Counted from the first letter of the stretch, positions 1-8,865 are shown. The stretch: DNA of 64,000 nt from Phytopseudomonas seleniipraecipitans (GCF_900102335.1 NZ_FNBM01000001.1:124001-188000), one strand, 5' to 3'. Notes: generated from the letters alone by a model not told the origin. Program-made: numbers and translations.

Positions 1-429
1 TTCGCTGGCCTGGCCCGCGTGCGGCAGACCGGCGTGCCGATTTCCGCAGGCGAAAATGCCTCCGGTATCGAAGGCCTGCGCCAACTGCTGGCCGCTGGCG
101 CGGTGGATGTGGTGCAGCCCAGCGTCGCCAAGATCGGCGGGGTCAGCGGCATGCTGCAGGCCTTCGCCATGGCGCGCGATGCTGGCGTGCACCTGGTGCC
201 GCACTGCTTCTATTACGGGCCGGGGCTGATGGCCGCTGCGCACCTGACCGCGACGCTGGGTGCCGATGTCGCGCTGGAAGTGCCACTCATCGAGTTCGAG
301 CGCAACCTGCATGCCTGGCTCGACTTCCAGCCGCACATGCACCTGCCTGACCGACCCGGTCTGGGCTTCGAGCCCGATGCTCAGGTGCTGCGCGAAGCGA
401 CTATCGATAGCTACACGCTGACGCTGTAA
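1..429 (+). CDS. Enolase-superfamily (mandelate racemase/muconate lactonizing type) sugar-acid dehydratase, C-terminal part
   Basis: The reading frame is open from base 1, so only the last ~142 residues are visible and the start lies outside the window. What is seen is the second half of the TIM barrel: a GEN metal-ligand motif near the start, then VDVVQPSVAKIGGVSG and LVPHCFYYG. Their Asp and His fit the Asp-His catalytic dyad of the mandelate racemase subgroup. Members abstract the proton alpha to a carboxylate and usually dehydrate aldonic or aldaric acids. A TRAP transporter starts 35 bp downstream on the same strand, so the two probably form a catabolic operon. The exact substrate cannot be read; a hexarate or related sugar acid is inferred from kdgD and garD nearby. 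Confidence 0.85.
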   Translation, partial: FAGLARVRQTGVPISAGENASGIEGLRQLLAAGAVDVVQPSVAKIGGVSGMLQAFAMARDAGVHLVPHCFYYGPGLMAAAHLTATLGADVALEVPLIEFERNLHAWLDFQPHMHLPDRPGLGFEPDAQVLREATIDSYTLTL

Positions 430-464
430 CAACACTAACCGACAACAATAAAAGGGCTTTACCT

Positions 465-1460
465 ATGACTTCCATGAAGTGGATCCCAGCGCTCGGCCTG
501 GCTGCGCTGTTCGCCGTGGGCAGCACTGCCGCTCACGCTGCCAAAACCATCAAGGTCGGCAACTTTTTCCCGGACAGCCATCCGGTCAATATCGCCCTCA
601 ACGAAACCTTCAAGAAGGAAGTGGAGGCGCGCTCCAACGGCGAACTGAAGGTACGCATCTTCTCCAACGCCGTGCTCGGCGGCGACGAGAAGCTGTACAA
701 CTCGGTGCGCGGTGGCACGCTGGAAATGGCCATTATCGGCAACATCATGGAGAACGAGGTCGAGCATGTCGGCATCATCCAGCTGCCGTTCCTGTTCAAC
801 AACTACGCCCACGCACAGGCCGTATTCGCCAGCCCGATCGGCGAAACCCTGGTCTCGGACATGACCGAGAAAACCGGCCTGCATTTCCTCGCATACGGCG
901 TGCAGGGTTTCCGTGTCATCGCCAGCAATCGCAGCATCCAGAGCATGGATGACTTCAAGGGCCTGCGCCTGCGCTTTCCCGGCATCGAGAACATGATCGC
1001 CATCGGCAAGGGGCTGGGTGCCAACATCACTCCGCTGCCGATCTCCGAGGTGTTCAGCGCGCTGGAACAGCGAGTAGTCGATGGCGTGGAAAACCCCTAC
1101 CCGAACATCGTGGCGTCCAAATGGTACGAAGTGACCAGCCATATTCTGGAAAGCAACCACGTGTTCACTCCGAACCTGTACATGATGAATGACAAGTTCT
1201 GGAATGGTCTGAGCGAGAGCGAGAAAACCATCGTCAGCGAAGCTGCCAAAGCCGCCGCAGAGCAGGAGTGGAAACTGCTGATCGCGTCCGAAGAGAAGGA
1301 CAAGCAGGTGCTGAGCGACGCCAAGGTCGAGATCATCGTGCCGGACGCAGCCTTCAAACAGCAGATGATCGACGCTGTGCAAGGCTCGTACGACAACTTC
1401 TACTCGGGCCACCCGCGCGCCCGCGAGATCGTTGAAGAAATCCGCGCAATCAAACCCTGA
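465..1460 (+). CDS. TRAP transporter substrate-binding protein, DctP family
   Basis: This is the periplasmic receptor of a TRAP (tripartite ATP-independent periplasmic) transporter that delivers a carboxylate to the DctQM membrane part. The 331-residue product begins with a signal peptide (charged start, hydrophobic core, cleavage near AHA-AK at about residue 26). It carries the family signatures around residues 165-215, including the RFPG segment with the carboxylate-binding Arg and PISEVFSALEQRVVDGVENP. The start at 465 is preceded by AAAGGG; an in-frame Met three codons later is an alternative. The neighbouring sugar-acid dehydratase and DctQM genes suggest an aldonate, uronate or hexarate ligand, which is inference. 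Confidence 0.93.
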   Translation: MTSMKWIPALGLAALFAVGSTAAHAAKTIKVGNFFPDSHPVNIALNETFKKEVEARSNGELKVRIFSNAVLGGDEKLYNSVRGGTLEMAIIGNIMENEVEHVGIIQLPFLFNNYAHAQAVFASPIGETLVSDMTEKTGLHFLAYGVQGFRVIASNRSIQSMDDFKGLRLRFPGIENMIAIGKGLGANITPLPISEVFSALEQRVVDGVENPYPNIVASKWYEVTSHILESNHVFTPNLYMMNDKFWNGLSESEKTIVSEAAKAAAEQEWKLLIASEEKDKQVLSDAKVEIIVPDAAFKQQMIDAVQGSYDNFYSGHPRAREIVEEIRAIKP

Positions 1461-1470
1461 ACCAATGACG

Positions 1471-1489
1471 AGCGCCCACGACGGGCGCT
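1471..1489 (+). terminator. Intercistronic hairpin between dctP-like and dctQ-like genes
   Basis: AGCGCCC and GGGCGCT pair across a five-base loop just after the receptor stop codon, followed by TTGTTC. The stem is strong but the T run is poor. It probably acts as a partial terminator or 3'-end stabiliser that lets the receptor be made in excess of the membrane subunits, a common arrangement in binding-protein operons. The role is inferred. Confidence 0.55.
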
Positions 1490-1516
1490 TGTTCATTTCC
1501 TGTGAAGGTACGTTCG

Positions 1517-2002
1517 ATGACTGAGCAAAAGATCACCCCGTTGCAGCGGCTTCTCGCCGTGTGCATGGCGGCCTGCCTGAGCGTCATGGCGTTGCTGGTA
1601 TTCGGCAATGTGGTGCTGCGCTACGTGTTCAATTCCGGGATCACCTGGTCCGAGGAAATGTCCCGCTACCTGTTCGTGTTCATGATCTTTTTCGGTGCGG
1701 CGCTGGCGCTGATCCAGCACAAGCACCTGGCCGTGGACATGCTGGTGGAACGCCTGCCGCAACCGCTGCGCAAGGCGTGCATCCTGATCAGCAGCGCGTT
1801 GATGCTCTACGCCCTGTGGTTGATGGTCGATGGCGCCTGGACGCTGGGCTGGATCAACCGCAACAGCTACGGCCCGGCAACCGGGTTCCCGATCTGGGCC
1901 TTGTACGCCGGCTGCCTGGTAATGGGCATTCTCATGGCGGGCAGCATCCTCATGAGCCTGGTGCGCCAACTGGCCACCGAGCGTAACGACAGCGCCGACT
2001 AG
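1517..2002 (+). CDS. TRAP transporter small permease, DctQ family
   Basis: The product is 161 residues with four predicted membrane helices (about 15-38, 50-68, 88-110 and 128-152). This is the size and topology of DctQ subunits, which join the DctM translocator in the inner membrane. The segment NVVLRYVFNSGITWSEEMSRYLFVF (split at residues ~35-60) contains the conserved N..LRY.F...I.W.EE motif. The ATG at 1517 is chosen because GTGAAGG lies 8-15 bases upstream; an upstream in-frame GTG at 1502 is part of that ribosome-binding sequence. The dctM-like gene follows after 28 bp. Confidence 0.92.
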   Translation: MTEQKITPLQRLLAVCMAACLSVMALLVFGNVVLRYVFNSGITWSEEMSRYLFVFMIFFGAALALIQHKHLAVDMLVERLPQPLRKACILISSALMLYALWLMVDGAWTLGWINRNSYGPATGFPIWALYAGCLVMGILMAGSILMSLVRQLATERNDSAD

Positions 2003-2030
2003 CCGGACAACTCCGCAAGGTATAACAACC

Positions 2031-3308
2031 ATGGAACTTGCACTCTTTCTTCTCGTGCTGCTGGGCTGCATCGCCATCGGCATGCCGATCGCCTTTGCGC
2101 TGCTGATGACCGGCATCGCGCTGATGCTGCAGATGGACATGCTCGACAGCCAACTGGTGACCGAGAACCTGGTCAGCGGCGCGAACAATTTTTCCCTCAT
2201 GGCCATCCCGTTTTTCATCCTCGCTGGCGAGTTGATGAATGCCGGCGGCATCACCCGGCGCATCATCAACCTGGGGCTGGCCATCCTTGGGCACAAGCAG
2301 GGCGGAATGGGCTATGTGGCGATCGTCGCGGCCATTCTGTTCGCGTCGCTGTCCGGCTCGGCCGTGGCCGATACCGTGGCGCTGGGGCTGGTGATGATTC
2401 CGCTGATGGTCAAGGCGGGCTATGACCTCAACCGCTCCTGCGGGTTGATCGCCACCGGCGGCATCATCGCGCCGATCCTGCCGCCGAGCATCCCGTTGAT
2501 TCTGTTCGGCGTGACCAGCGGTGTGTCGATTTCCAAGCTGTTCATGGCCGGTATCGCGCCCGGTTTGATGATGGGCGTGATGCTGGCGTTCACCTGGTGG
2601 CTGGTGACCCGCCGCGAGAAAACCGTGCTGCTGCCCAAGCGTGATCGCAAGGAAGTGCTGCAGGCAGCGCGCGATTCGATCTGGGCGCTGTTCTTGCCGG
2701 TGATCATTGTTGCGGGGCTGCGTTTCGGTATCTTCACGCCGACTGAGGCCGGTGTGGTTGCAGCGTTCTATGCGCTGTTCGTCAGCACGGTGATCTACCG
2801 TGAGCTGAGCCTGGTGGCGTTGTATGAAGTATTGGTGTCGTCGGCGAAAATGACCGCAGTGATCATGTTCCTGGTGGCTGCTTCGGCCGTCACGGCCTGG
2901 ATGATCACCATGGCCGATGTCTCCGGTATCGTCACCGACATGCTCAGCGGGCTGACCAGCAACCCGATTCTGCTGCTGCTGGTGATCACCGCGCTGGTGC
3001 TGATCATCGGTACGGTGATGGACCTGGCTCCGGTGATCCTGATCCTCACGCCGGTGTTGATGCCGGTGGTGATGAAGGCCGGCATTGACCCGGTCTATTT
3101 CGGCGTGTTGTTTGTCCTCACGCTCAGCATCAGTCTGCTGACGCCGCCGGTCGGCACTGTGCTGGCTGCCATCAGCAGTGTCGGTAACAGCACCATGATC
3201 GCGGTGTTCCGCGGCATGTGGCCGTTTCTGATCGCGCAGCTGATCCTGCTGCTGCTACTCATCGTGTTTCCGCAGCTGGTGCTGTTTCCGTTGGGGCTGT
3301 TGCACTGA
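2031..3308 (+). CDS. TRAP transporter large permease, DctM family
   Basis: At 425 residues and with about a dozen hydrophobic segments this matches the DctM subunit, the sodium-coupled translocator of TRAP systems. Family motifs include IPFFILAGELMNAGGI near residue 57, SGSAVADTVALGLVMIP near 108 and a GGIIAPILPPSIPLILFG stretch near 143. The ATG at 2031 follows GCAAGGTATAACAACC. It is the last gene of the rightward dehydratase-TRAP operon and is followed by two hairpins and a convergent operon. Confidence 0.95.
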   Translation: MELALFLLVLLGCIAIGMPIAFALLMTGIALMLQMDMLDSQLVTENLVSGANNFSLMAIPFFILAGELMNAGGITRRIINLGLAILGHKQGGMGYVAIVAAILFASLSGSAVADTVALGLVMIPLMVKAGYDLNRSCGLIATGGIIAPILPPSIPLILFGVTSGVSISKLFMAGIAPGLMMGVMLAFTWWLVTRREKTVLLPKRDRKEVLQAARDSIWALFLPVIIVAGLRFGIFTPTEAGVVAAFYALFVSTVIYRELSLVALYEVLVSSAKMTAVIMFLVAASAVTAWMITMADVSGIVTDMLSGLTSNPILLLLVITALVLIIGTVMDLAPVILILTPVLMPVVMKAGIDPVYFGVLFVLTLSISLLTPPVGTVLAAISSVGNSTMIAVFRGMWPFLIAQLILLLLLIVFPQLVLFPLGLLH

Positions 3309-3322
3309 CGCAGTAGGGAAGG

Positions 3323-3389
3323 GCGGGTGAGCGGGCGCAGATGCTCCGGCTCACCCGCAACGAGCGGCAGCCCCGGTGTGCGGGGCTGC
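3323..3389. terminator. Two consecutive hairpins between convergent operons
   Basis: The first stem pairs GCGGGTGAGC (3323-3332) with GCTCACCCGC (3349-3358). The second pairs GCAGCCCCG (3367-3375) with CGGGGCTGC (3381-3389). Neither has a long T run, but both are strong and sit exactly between the TRAP operon and the leftward dehydrogenase gene, so they probably end transcription from both sides. Confidence 0.6.
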
Positions 3390-3396
3390 TTCACGC

Positions 3397-4335
3397 TCAG
3401 AAGGCAGGAGTGCGCACCTGGCCCTCGTTGAAGAATGCACGCAGGTTTTCCAGTACCAAATCCTCCATCGCCTCGCGCGTTTCCACGGTGCCGCTGCCCA
3501 TGTGCGGGGCCAACACCACGTTGTCCAGGCTCAAAAAAGCCTGCGCAATGTTCGGCTCGTGCTCGAATACGTCGAGCCCGGCGCCGGCGATTCTGCCCTC
3601 GAGCAAGGCCTCGAGCAGCGCCGCTTCATCGACCACCGAACCGCGAGAAACATTCACCAGATAGCCATTGGGGCCAAGGGCCTCTAGCACGCGCGCATCG
3701 ATCAGGTGATGGGTGTCGGCACCGCCTGCCGCGGCAATCACCAGAAAGTCGCTCCAGCGCGCCAGCTCGACCAGTTCCGGCTCGAAGCGATATGCCACGC
3801 CGTCGGCGCGGCGGCGGTTGGTGTAGGCGACCTGCATGTCGAAGCCGCTGGCGCGCTTGGCCACCATGCGCCCGATCTGACCGAGGCCGACAATGCCCAG
3901 GCGTTTGCCGCTCAGGCGGGTGGTCAGCGGGTAGCGCGCTTGCTGCCATTTTCCGGCCCGTACGTAGCGATCAGCCGCGCTGAGTTGCCGAGCACAATCG
4001 AGAAGCAGCGCAAAAGCCAGGTCGGCGACGCAGTCGCTAAGGGTGCCAAAGGTGCCGGCGACCTGGATGCCACGTTGCTGCGCGGCCTCCAGGTCAATCT
4101 TGTCGAGGCCGACGCCGCGGCAGGAAACCACTTGCAGCGCCGGCAGGGCAGCCATGATCGAGGGCATCACACCGGTTGGCGCAGCGGTGGCGACCCCGGT
4201 GATTCGCTGCCCGTGTTGCTCGAGGTAGCCCGGCGCATCCGCCTGTTCCCACAGGCGGTGAATCTGGAAGTCGGCGGCCAGAGCGGCATCCAGTTTGGGA
4301 GAAAGCGGGCACATCTGCAGAATTTCAGGGGGCAT
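3397..4335 (-). CDS. NAD(P)-dependent D-2-hydroxyacid dehydrogenase (glyoxylate/hydroxypyruvate reductase type)
   Basis: This 312-residue enzyme would reduce 2-oxoacids to D-2-hydroxyacids, or the reverse. The Rossmann motif GLGQIGRMVAKRA lies near residue 150. The catalytic triad of the family is visible as Arg in VNVSRGSVVDE, Glu in FEHEP and His in LAPHMGSGT. The ATG at 4335 has a strong GGAGGAAC ribosome site. It is the distal gene of the leftward tctC-tctB-tctA operon, 14 bp after tctA, so it probably acts on the acid imported by that transporter or on a breakdown product such as hydroxypyruvate, glyoxylate or tartronate semialdehyde. The substrate is not determined. Confidence 0.9.
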   Translation of the reverse strand: MPPEILQMCPLSPKLDAALAADFQIHRLWEQADAPGYLEQHGQRITGVATAAPTGVMPSIMAALPALQVVSCRGVGLDKIDLEAAQQRGIQVAGTFGTLSDCVADLAFALLLDCARQLSAADRYVRAGKWQQARYPLTTRLSGKRLGIVGLGQIGRMVAKRASGFDMQVAYTNRRRADGVAYRFEPELVELARWSDFLVIAAAGGADTHHLIDARVLEALGPNGYLVNVSRGSVVDEAALLEALLEGRIAGAGLDVFEHEPNIAQAFLSLDNVVLAPHMGSGTVETREAMEDLVLENLRAFFNEGQVRTPAF

Positions 4336-4349
4336 GCGTGTTCCTCCGC

Positions 4350-5855
4350 TCAGGAGCCGATAACGGCGCGGTTGTTGGGGTTGCGGGACTTTGCAAATTC
4401 CTTGTAGGCGGTTACAGCCACGACAATCAGGGTGCCCAGGAGCACGAATCCGGAGATCGGCTCGGTGATGAATGGCATCAGGTCACCCTGGCTGCTCATC
4501 AGGCCACGGCGCAGGTTGACCTCGATGATCGGCCCCAAGATGAAGCCCAGCAGCAGCGGGGTCACCGGAATCGAGGCCTTCTTCATCAGCCAGCCGATCA
4601 GCCCGAACAGCAGCATGCAGCCCACGTCGAACAGGCGATTGTTGATCCCGTAGGCACCAATGACGCAGAGCATCATGATCAGCGGCAGGAGAATGTGCTT
4701 GGGCACCGAGAGCAGGCGCACGAAACCGCGCATGAAGCTGAACAGGCCTACCACCATTACCAGGTTGGCGATCACCAGCGCGGTGAAGATCCCGTAAACC
4801 AGCAATCCCTGGGTTTCGAACAGCATGGGCCCTGGGGTGATGCCATGGATCATGAAGCCCGCCAGGAGGATGGCGGCGGTGTTGTCGCCGGGGATGCCGA
4901 GCGTCATCAACGGCACCAGCGCGCCGCCTGTCGAGGCATTGTTGGACGACTCGCTGGCCACCAGGCCTTCGGTGACACCCGTGCCGAATTTCTCTGGGTG
5001 CTTGGAGTACTTCTTGGCAGCCCCGTAAGCCAGCAGGTTGCACACCGAACCACCCAGGCCGGGCAGAATGCCGATCGCGGTGCCGATGACCGAAGAGCGC
5101 AGCCAGTTACCAAAGTGGCCAAAGCCTGCGCGCAGTGAAAAGCCCATCTGACGCAGGTTGAAGTTGGCCGTGGCGGGCGCCTGGCTGCTGTCGCGAGATT
5201 CCGCTTCTTCCAGCACCTGCGACACCGCGAACAGGCCGATCAGTGCGGGGAGCAGGGCGATGCCGCCATCGAGCTCGGCCCAGCCGAAAGTAAAGCGCGG
5301 GAACGCGGTGATGGGCGCCATGCCGACGAACGCGATCACCAAGCCAATGGCCGCCGCGCCGAGGCCGCGGGCCAGCGAGCCGCCGCTGAGCCCGGCGACC
5401 AGTGTCAGTGAGAACAGGGCGATGGCGAAGTATTCGTAGGGGCCGAATTGAAGCGCCACCTCGGCGAGCTTCGGTGCGATCAGGAACAGCACGCCGAGGC
5501 TGAAAACACCACCGAAGAACGACGACAGGATCGACACCGACAGTGCTTTGCCAGCCTGGCCCTGCGCAGCCATCGGGTGGCCGTCGAAGGTGGTGGCGAT
5601 GGAGGACGGCGTGCCGGGAATTTTCAGCAGGATCGCTGAAATCAAGCCACCGGAGGTGCCACCGATGTACAGGCCCATGAGCAGCGACAGGCCATCTACC
5701 GGAGACATGGCGAATGTCACGGGTAGGAACAGGGCGACGCCCATGGTCACCGTCAGGCCGGGTATCGCACCGATGATGATCCCCAGCAGCGTGCCGCCGG
5801 TAATCAACAGCAGGGTCTGCATGTTGAGTACGGAGAGAATGCCTTCTATAAGCAT
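4350..5855 (-). CDS. Tripartite tricarboxylate transporter permease, TctA family
   Basis: This is the large inner-membrane subunit of a TTT-family secondary transporter that works with a periplasmic TctC/Bug receptor. The 501-residue protein has many hydrophobic segments and the two family repeats with Pro-Gly motifs: GAIPGLTVTMGVAL near residue 27 and GILPGLGGSVCNLLAYGAAKKYS starting near 262. GGTSGGLISAILLKIPGTP near residue 64 is also typical. AGGAGCACCAC precedes the ATG at 5855. It lies between tctB (10 bp) and the dehydrogenase gene (14 bp), probably in one transcript. A hexarate or other organic acid is the likely cargo. Confidence 0.95.
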   Translation of the reverse strand: MLIEGILSVLNMQTLLLITGGTLLGIIIGAIPGLTVTMGVALFLPVTFAMSPVDGLSLLMGLYIGGTSGGLISAILLKIPGTPSSIATTFDGHPMAAQGQAGKALSVSILSSFFGGVFSLGVLFLIAPKLAEVALQFGPYEYFAIALFSLTLVAGLSGGSLARGLGAAAIGLVIAFVGMAPITAFPRFTFGWAELDGGIALLPALIGLFAVSQVLEEAESRDSSQAPATANFNLRQMGFSLRAGFGHFGNWLRSSVIGTAIGILPGLGGSVCNLLAYGAAKKYSKHPEKFGTGVTEGLVASESSNNASTGGALVPLMTLGIPGDNTAAILLAGFMIHGITPGPMLFETQGLLVYGIFTALVIANLVMVVGLFSFMRGFVRLLSVPKHILLPLIMMLCVIGAYGINNRLFDVGCMLLFGLIGWLMKKASIPVTPLLLGFILGPIIEVNLRRGLMSSQGDLMPFITEPISGFVLLGTLIVVAVTAYKEFAKSRNPNNRAVIGS

Positions 5856-5865
5856 GTGGTGCTCC

Positions 5866-6366
5866 TCAGCCCAGGATTCCCGCGGGCAGGCTGATATCGA
5901 ATAAATTGACGAACAGGTAGTAGAAGCACGTCGCCGGCAGCGCGGCGATCAGCGCGAACTTCAGGTAGGCACGCTTGGCATCCTTGGCCAGGATCAGCAT
6001 CTGCGCGAACCCGTACAGCGCGGAGGCGGGCAGAAAGCCCAGCGGATCGAGCAGGGCCATGTAGATGACCATGCTGATGACGCTGGCCGCCACGGCGGGC
6101 AAACCCACTAAACCGGATGAGGTGGTCTGTTGTGATTCGGTCGTTTCGGCTTCGGCGGCGCGGGGTTGCCGCCAGCTATCGATCAGCAGGGCCAGGCCCA
6201 CCACCAGCAGGAGCCCAGCGGTGAGGCGCGGCACGAAGGCCGAGCCGACGCCGATGGCTGCGAACTCCTTGATGTTCATGCAGGCCCAGAACAGCAGGGC
6301 GCTGATGGTCAGAAAAAAGATGCCGGTATACCGGTCCGGGCTGGGTAGTCGTTTCGCTACACGCAT
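5866..6366 (-). CDS. Tripartite tricarboxylate transporter small membrane protein, TctB family
   Basis: TctB is the poorly conserved small membrane subunit of TTT transporters. The 166-residue product has four hydrophobic helices, near residues 12-30, 42-58, 85-110 and 120-160, with a short charged loop (RQPRAAEAETTES) between the second and third. The ATG at 6366 (MRVAKRLPSPD) is preferred over an upstream in-frame start because GAGGAAGAAAAC sits immediately before it. Identification rests on position between tctC and tctA as much as on sequence. Confidence 0.88.
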   Translation of the reverse strand: MRVAKRLPSPDRYTGIFFLTISALLFWACMNIKEFAAIGVGSAFVPRLTAGLLLVVGLALLIDSWRQPRAAEAETTESQQTTSSGLVGLPAVAASVISMVIYMALLDPLGFLPASALYGFAQMLILAKDAKRAYLKFALIAALPATCFYYLFVNLFDISLPAGILG

Positions 6367-6423
6367 GTTTTCTTCCTCGTCATGACGGCCGCCTGGCCCA
6401 CGGAGCCCAGGCGGCACGGCGCA

Positions 6424-7395
6424 TCACTGCCCAGTGAACAGCTTCTGGAACTGCTGGAAGTAGCTGTACTGCTTGTCCGCGTAAGCGGTCGCTGCAGCCG
6501 GCGCCATGTAGGTAGGCGTGAGGAAGAATTTCTTGGCTTCCTGCTGATACTCAGGGTTCTCCACGACTCGTTTCACCGCCGCCGAGAACTTCTCGACAAT
6601 TGGCTGCGGTGTGCCCTTGGGCATGGCGAAGAAGAAGAACTTGTTGAATTCCAGCGGGAAGCCCGCTTCGCCGGTCGTCGCGACATCGGGCATCAGCGGA
6701 TTACGCTCCGGCGAGAGCAGGCCGAGGTTGATGAAGTCGCCGGAGCTGAAATAGTCCTTGGCGATGCCGTACTGCACGTTGATCAGGTTGATCTTGTGGC
6801 CACGCAGCGCGACGATCTTCGCCGAGTTGCCGCCGACGTCGACTAGGTTCATGTCGATGCCCAGTTGCTTCTGCATGGCAACGCCGACCAGGTGCGGATA
6901 GCCGCCGGTGAGCATGCCGAAATCCACCTTGCGTGGATTGGCTTTGGCGTACTCGACGAGCTCGGGCATTGTCTTGAACGGCGCGTCTTTATGGGTCGCC
7001 AGCACGGTGGTGTTGTCGAGCAGGGCGATGGCGACCATTTCCATGGAGTCGATGCCAACATCGACCAGCCCGGCGAGCTTGGGAACCATGGCCTCGCCAT
7101 GGAAGAACATCGCGGTGTAGCCGTCTTTCTTGGCCGACATCACGCGGCGCATGCCGATCGTGCCTCCGCCGCCGTCGACGTTGACGACCACCAGCGATTG
7201 GCCCAGCTCTTTTTCCAGGTACTTGTTGAACAGCCGAGCATTGGTGTCGGTGTCCCCACCCGGAGCGACGGGGACCACGACCTGGACGGTTTTGTTGGGG
7301 TATTTGTCATCAGCCTGCACATAGCCGGCTGATGCGCTGAAGGTGAGGGCGGCCAGCAGGCCGAATGTGGTGAGTAGGGCATTGTTTCGCATCAT
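6424..7395 (-). CDS. Tripartite tricarboxylate transporter substrate-binding protein, TctC/Bug family
   Basis: This 323-residue periplasmic receptor feeds TctAB. It has a signal peptide of about 28 residues. The Bug-family opening YPNKTVQVVVPVAPGGDTDTNAR follows, split around residue 40; its loop holds the ligand carboxylate. VNVDGGGGTIGMRRV, near residue 76, is the second conserved loop. Two adjacent ATG codons (7395 and 7392) could start it, both behind GAAGGAAA. It is the first gene of the leftward operon, and its promoter should lie in the 500-bp divergent region shared with kdgD, where FadR/GntR-like sites are seen. The ligand is probably a dicarboxylic sugar acid by context. Confidence 0.95.
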   Translation of the reverse strand: MMRNNALLTTFGLLAALTFSASAGYVQADDKYPNKTVQVVVPVAPGGDTDTNARLFNKYLEKELGQSLVVVNVDGGGGTIGMRRVMSAKKDGYTAMFFHGEAMVPKLAGLVDVGIDSMEMVAIALLDNTTVLATHKDAPFKTMPELVEYAKANPRKVDFGMLTGGYPHLVGVAMQKQLGIDMNLVDVGGNSAKIVALRGHKINLINVQYGIAKDYFSSGDFINLGLLSPERNPLMPDVATTGEAGFPLEFNKFFFFAMPKGTPQPIVEKFSAAVKRVVENPEYQQEAKKFFLTPTYMAPAAATAYADKQYSYFQQFQKLFTGQ

Positions 7396-7594
7396 CGTAT
7401 TTTCCTTCTCTTGTTATTGTGCAGCGAGGATGGCGCTGAAGCGGGTTTCTGAATGGGCGGTTTACAGCAAGATTTTTGGGTGTTTTATCGGCTGCCTCTT
7501 CGAGGCGTTAGTGGGTGGAAGCAGGGGGCTTGCTTGACCAGATGGCGGTTGGCATTTGTGCTGAAGCGCCCCTCCGAATGTTCAATCTGCGATT

Positions 7595-7607
7595 GTTGTC
7601 ATACGAC
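7595..7607. promoter_or_regulatory. FadR/GntR-type operator candidate upstream of the tct operon
   Basis: GTTGTCATACGAC fits the TNGTNNNACNA pattern described for operators of the FadR subfamily of GntR regulators. Its arms match as GTYGT...ACRAC. It lies about 200 bp upstream of tctC. A nearly identical site (GTTGTCATACAAC) occurs at 27375 upstream of the OprD porin. No GntR-type regulator is encoded in the window, so the binding protein is unknown. Confidence 0.45.
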
Positions 7608-7824
7608 TGGCAGGTCGCCGATGACTGCTTTAGCAGCCGCTACCTGCCATTTACTGGTTGGCGATAAGCAGCTTTCAGTCAATCTAAAGTAAGGATTTGC
7701 CAATGTAATTGGACATTTGCGCAGGTTTTTGCTGTTTTTTGGACAATTCATTGGATTCTGCAGTTATCCGCAGGACGACCCGGTAGCGACAATAAAAATG
7801 TCACAGAGGCTTGGATTATTTTTA

Positions 7825-7844
7825 GTTGTACGATAACGTATGAC
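7825..7844. promoter_or_regulatory. 20-bp motif overlapping the kdgD promoter
   Basis: GTTGTACGATAACGTATGAC matches 27596-27615 (GTCGTGTGATAACGTATGAC) at 17 of 20 positions, with the last 13 identical. Here it overlaps the likely -10 region of kdgD, 55 bp before the start codon. Half-sites GT.GT and GTATGAC relate it to the FadR/GntR-like sites. Recurrence upstream of two separate genes suggests an operator or activator site. Confidence 0.5.
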
Positions 7845-7898
7845 TTCAGGGCCAGCGTTGGCCGCCTCAAGCATTTGTCTCGAAAGGGTGTAAGAAGA

Positions 7899-8810
7899 AT
7901 GACTCCACAAGAACTAAAAACCGTCCTCTCCTCCGGCCTGCTGTCCTTCCCGCTGACCGACTTCGATGCCGCTGGTGAATTCAACCCGGCTGGCTACGTT
8001 CGTCGTCTCGAGTGGCTGGCCCCATACGGCGCCAGCGCTCTGTTCGCAGCCGGTGGTACCGGTGAATTCTTCTCCCTGGCTGCTGACGAGTACTCGTCGG
8101 TGATCAAGACTGCCGTCGACACCTGCTCCGGTAGCGTGCCAATCCTCGCTGGTGTGGGTGGTTCCACTCGCCAGGCGATCCAGTACGCACAGGAAGCCGA
8201 GCGCCTGGGCGCCAAGGGCCTGCTGCTGCTGCCGCACTACCTGACCGAAGCTTCGCAGGAAGGTGTTGCCGCTCACGTCGAGCAAGTCTGTAAGTCGGTG
8301 AAGATCGGTGTGGTTGTCTACAACCGTAACGTCTGCCGCCTGACCGCTCCGCTGTTGGAGCAACTGGCCGAGCGTTGCCCGAACCTGATCGGTTACAAGG
8401 ATGGCCTGGGCGACATCGAGCTGATGGTGTCGATCCGCCGTCGTCTGGGCGACCGACTCACTTACCTGGGCGGTTTGCCGACTGCTGAAGTCTACGCAGC
8501 GGCCTACAAGGCACTGGGCGTACCGGTTTACTCGTCGGCGGTGTTCAACTTCATCCCGAAAACCGCGATGGACTTCTACCACGCGATTGCCCGTGAAGAT
8601 CACGCCACCGTGGCCAAGATCATCGATGACTTCTTCCTGCCGTACCTGGATATCCGCAACCTGACAGCCGGCTACGGCGTGAGCATCGTCAAAGCTGGCG
8701 CGAAGATCGCCGGTTACGACGCAGGCCCGGTTCGTGCACCACTGACCGATCTGCTGCCTGCCGAGTACGAGCAACTGGCTGCGCTGATCAAGAAGCAAGG
8801 TCCGCAGTAA
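7899..8810 (+). CDS. kdgD: 5-dehydro-4-deoxyglucarate dehydratase (KDG/KDGlc dehydratase)
   Basis: KdgD dehydrates and decarboxylates 5-dehydro-4-deoxy-D-glucarate to 2-oxoglutarate semialdehyde, the step after glucarate or galactarate dehydratase. The 303-residue length is exactly that of the family (DapA/NAL class I aldolase fold). The Schiff-base Lys is in [14 protein letters not shown] near residue 184 and the partner Tyr in VVYNRN near 146; GGTGEFFSL near 54 is the carboxylate-binding loop. The ATG at 7899 is used because AAGAAG precedes it and the product then starts MTPQEL. It stands alone between a divergent tct operon and a terminator. The semialdehyde dehydrogenase needed to reach 2-oxoglutarate is not in the window. 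Confidence 0.96.
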   Translation: MTPQELKTVLSSGLLSFPLTDFDAAGEFNPAGYVRRLEWLAPYGASALFAAGGTGEFFSLAADEYSSVIKTAVDTCSGSVPILAGVGGSTRQAIQYAQEAERLGAKGLLLLPHYLTEASQEGVAAHVEQVCKSVKIGVVVYNRNVCRLTAPLLEQLAERCPNLIGYKDGLGDIELMVSIRRRLGDRLTYLGGLPTAEVYAAAYKALGVPVYSSAVFNFIPKTAMDFYHAIAREDHATVAKIIDDFFLPYLDIRNLTAGYGVSIVKAGAKIAGYDAGPVRAPLTDLLPAEYEQLAALIKKQGPQ

Positions 8811-8837
8811 GCGTTTAGCCTTTTCAGGCTGCACCGC

Positions 8838-8865
8838 AAAGCCCAGGCGCCATCGCCTGGGCTTT
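8838..8865 (+). terminator. Rho-independent terminator of kdgD
   Basis: AAAGCCCAGGCG pairs with CGCCTGGGCTTT across a four-base loop, 27 bp after the kdgD stop. The 3' arm runs directly into three tandem copies of TTTCTGC (8863-8883), giving a pyrimidine-rich tail. Confidence 0.85.

Larger units (their letters stand above)
7396..7898. other. Divergent intergenic region between tctC-like gene and kdgD
   Basis: No gene is supported in these 503 bases, which are more AT-rich than the flanks. They hold two candidate operators (7595-7607 and 7825-7844) and a possible kdgD promoter, TTGGAT (7811-7816), 17 bases, TAACGT (7834-7839). Short open frames here lack convincing ribosome sites or codon bias. 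Confidence 0.6.

Noticed and set aside
459..1496. Long open frame antisense to the dctP-like gene
   Set aside because: It mirrors the codon structure of a confidently identified gene in GC-rich DNA, has no recognisable domain and no ribosome site.
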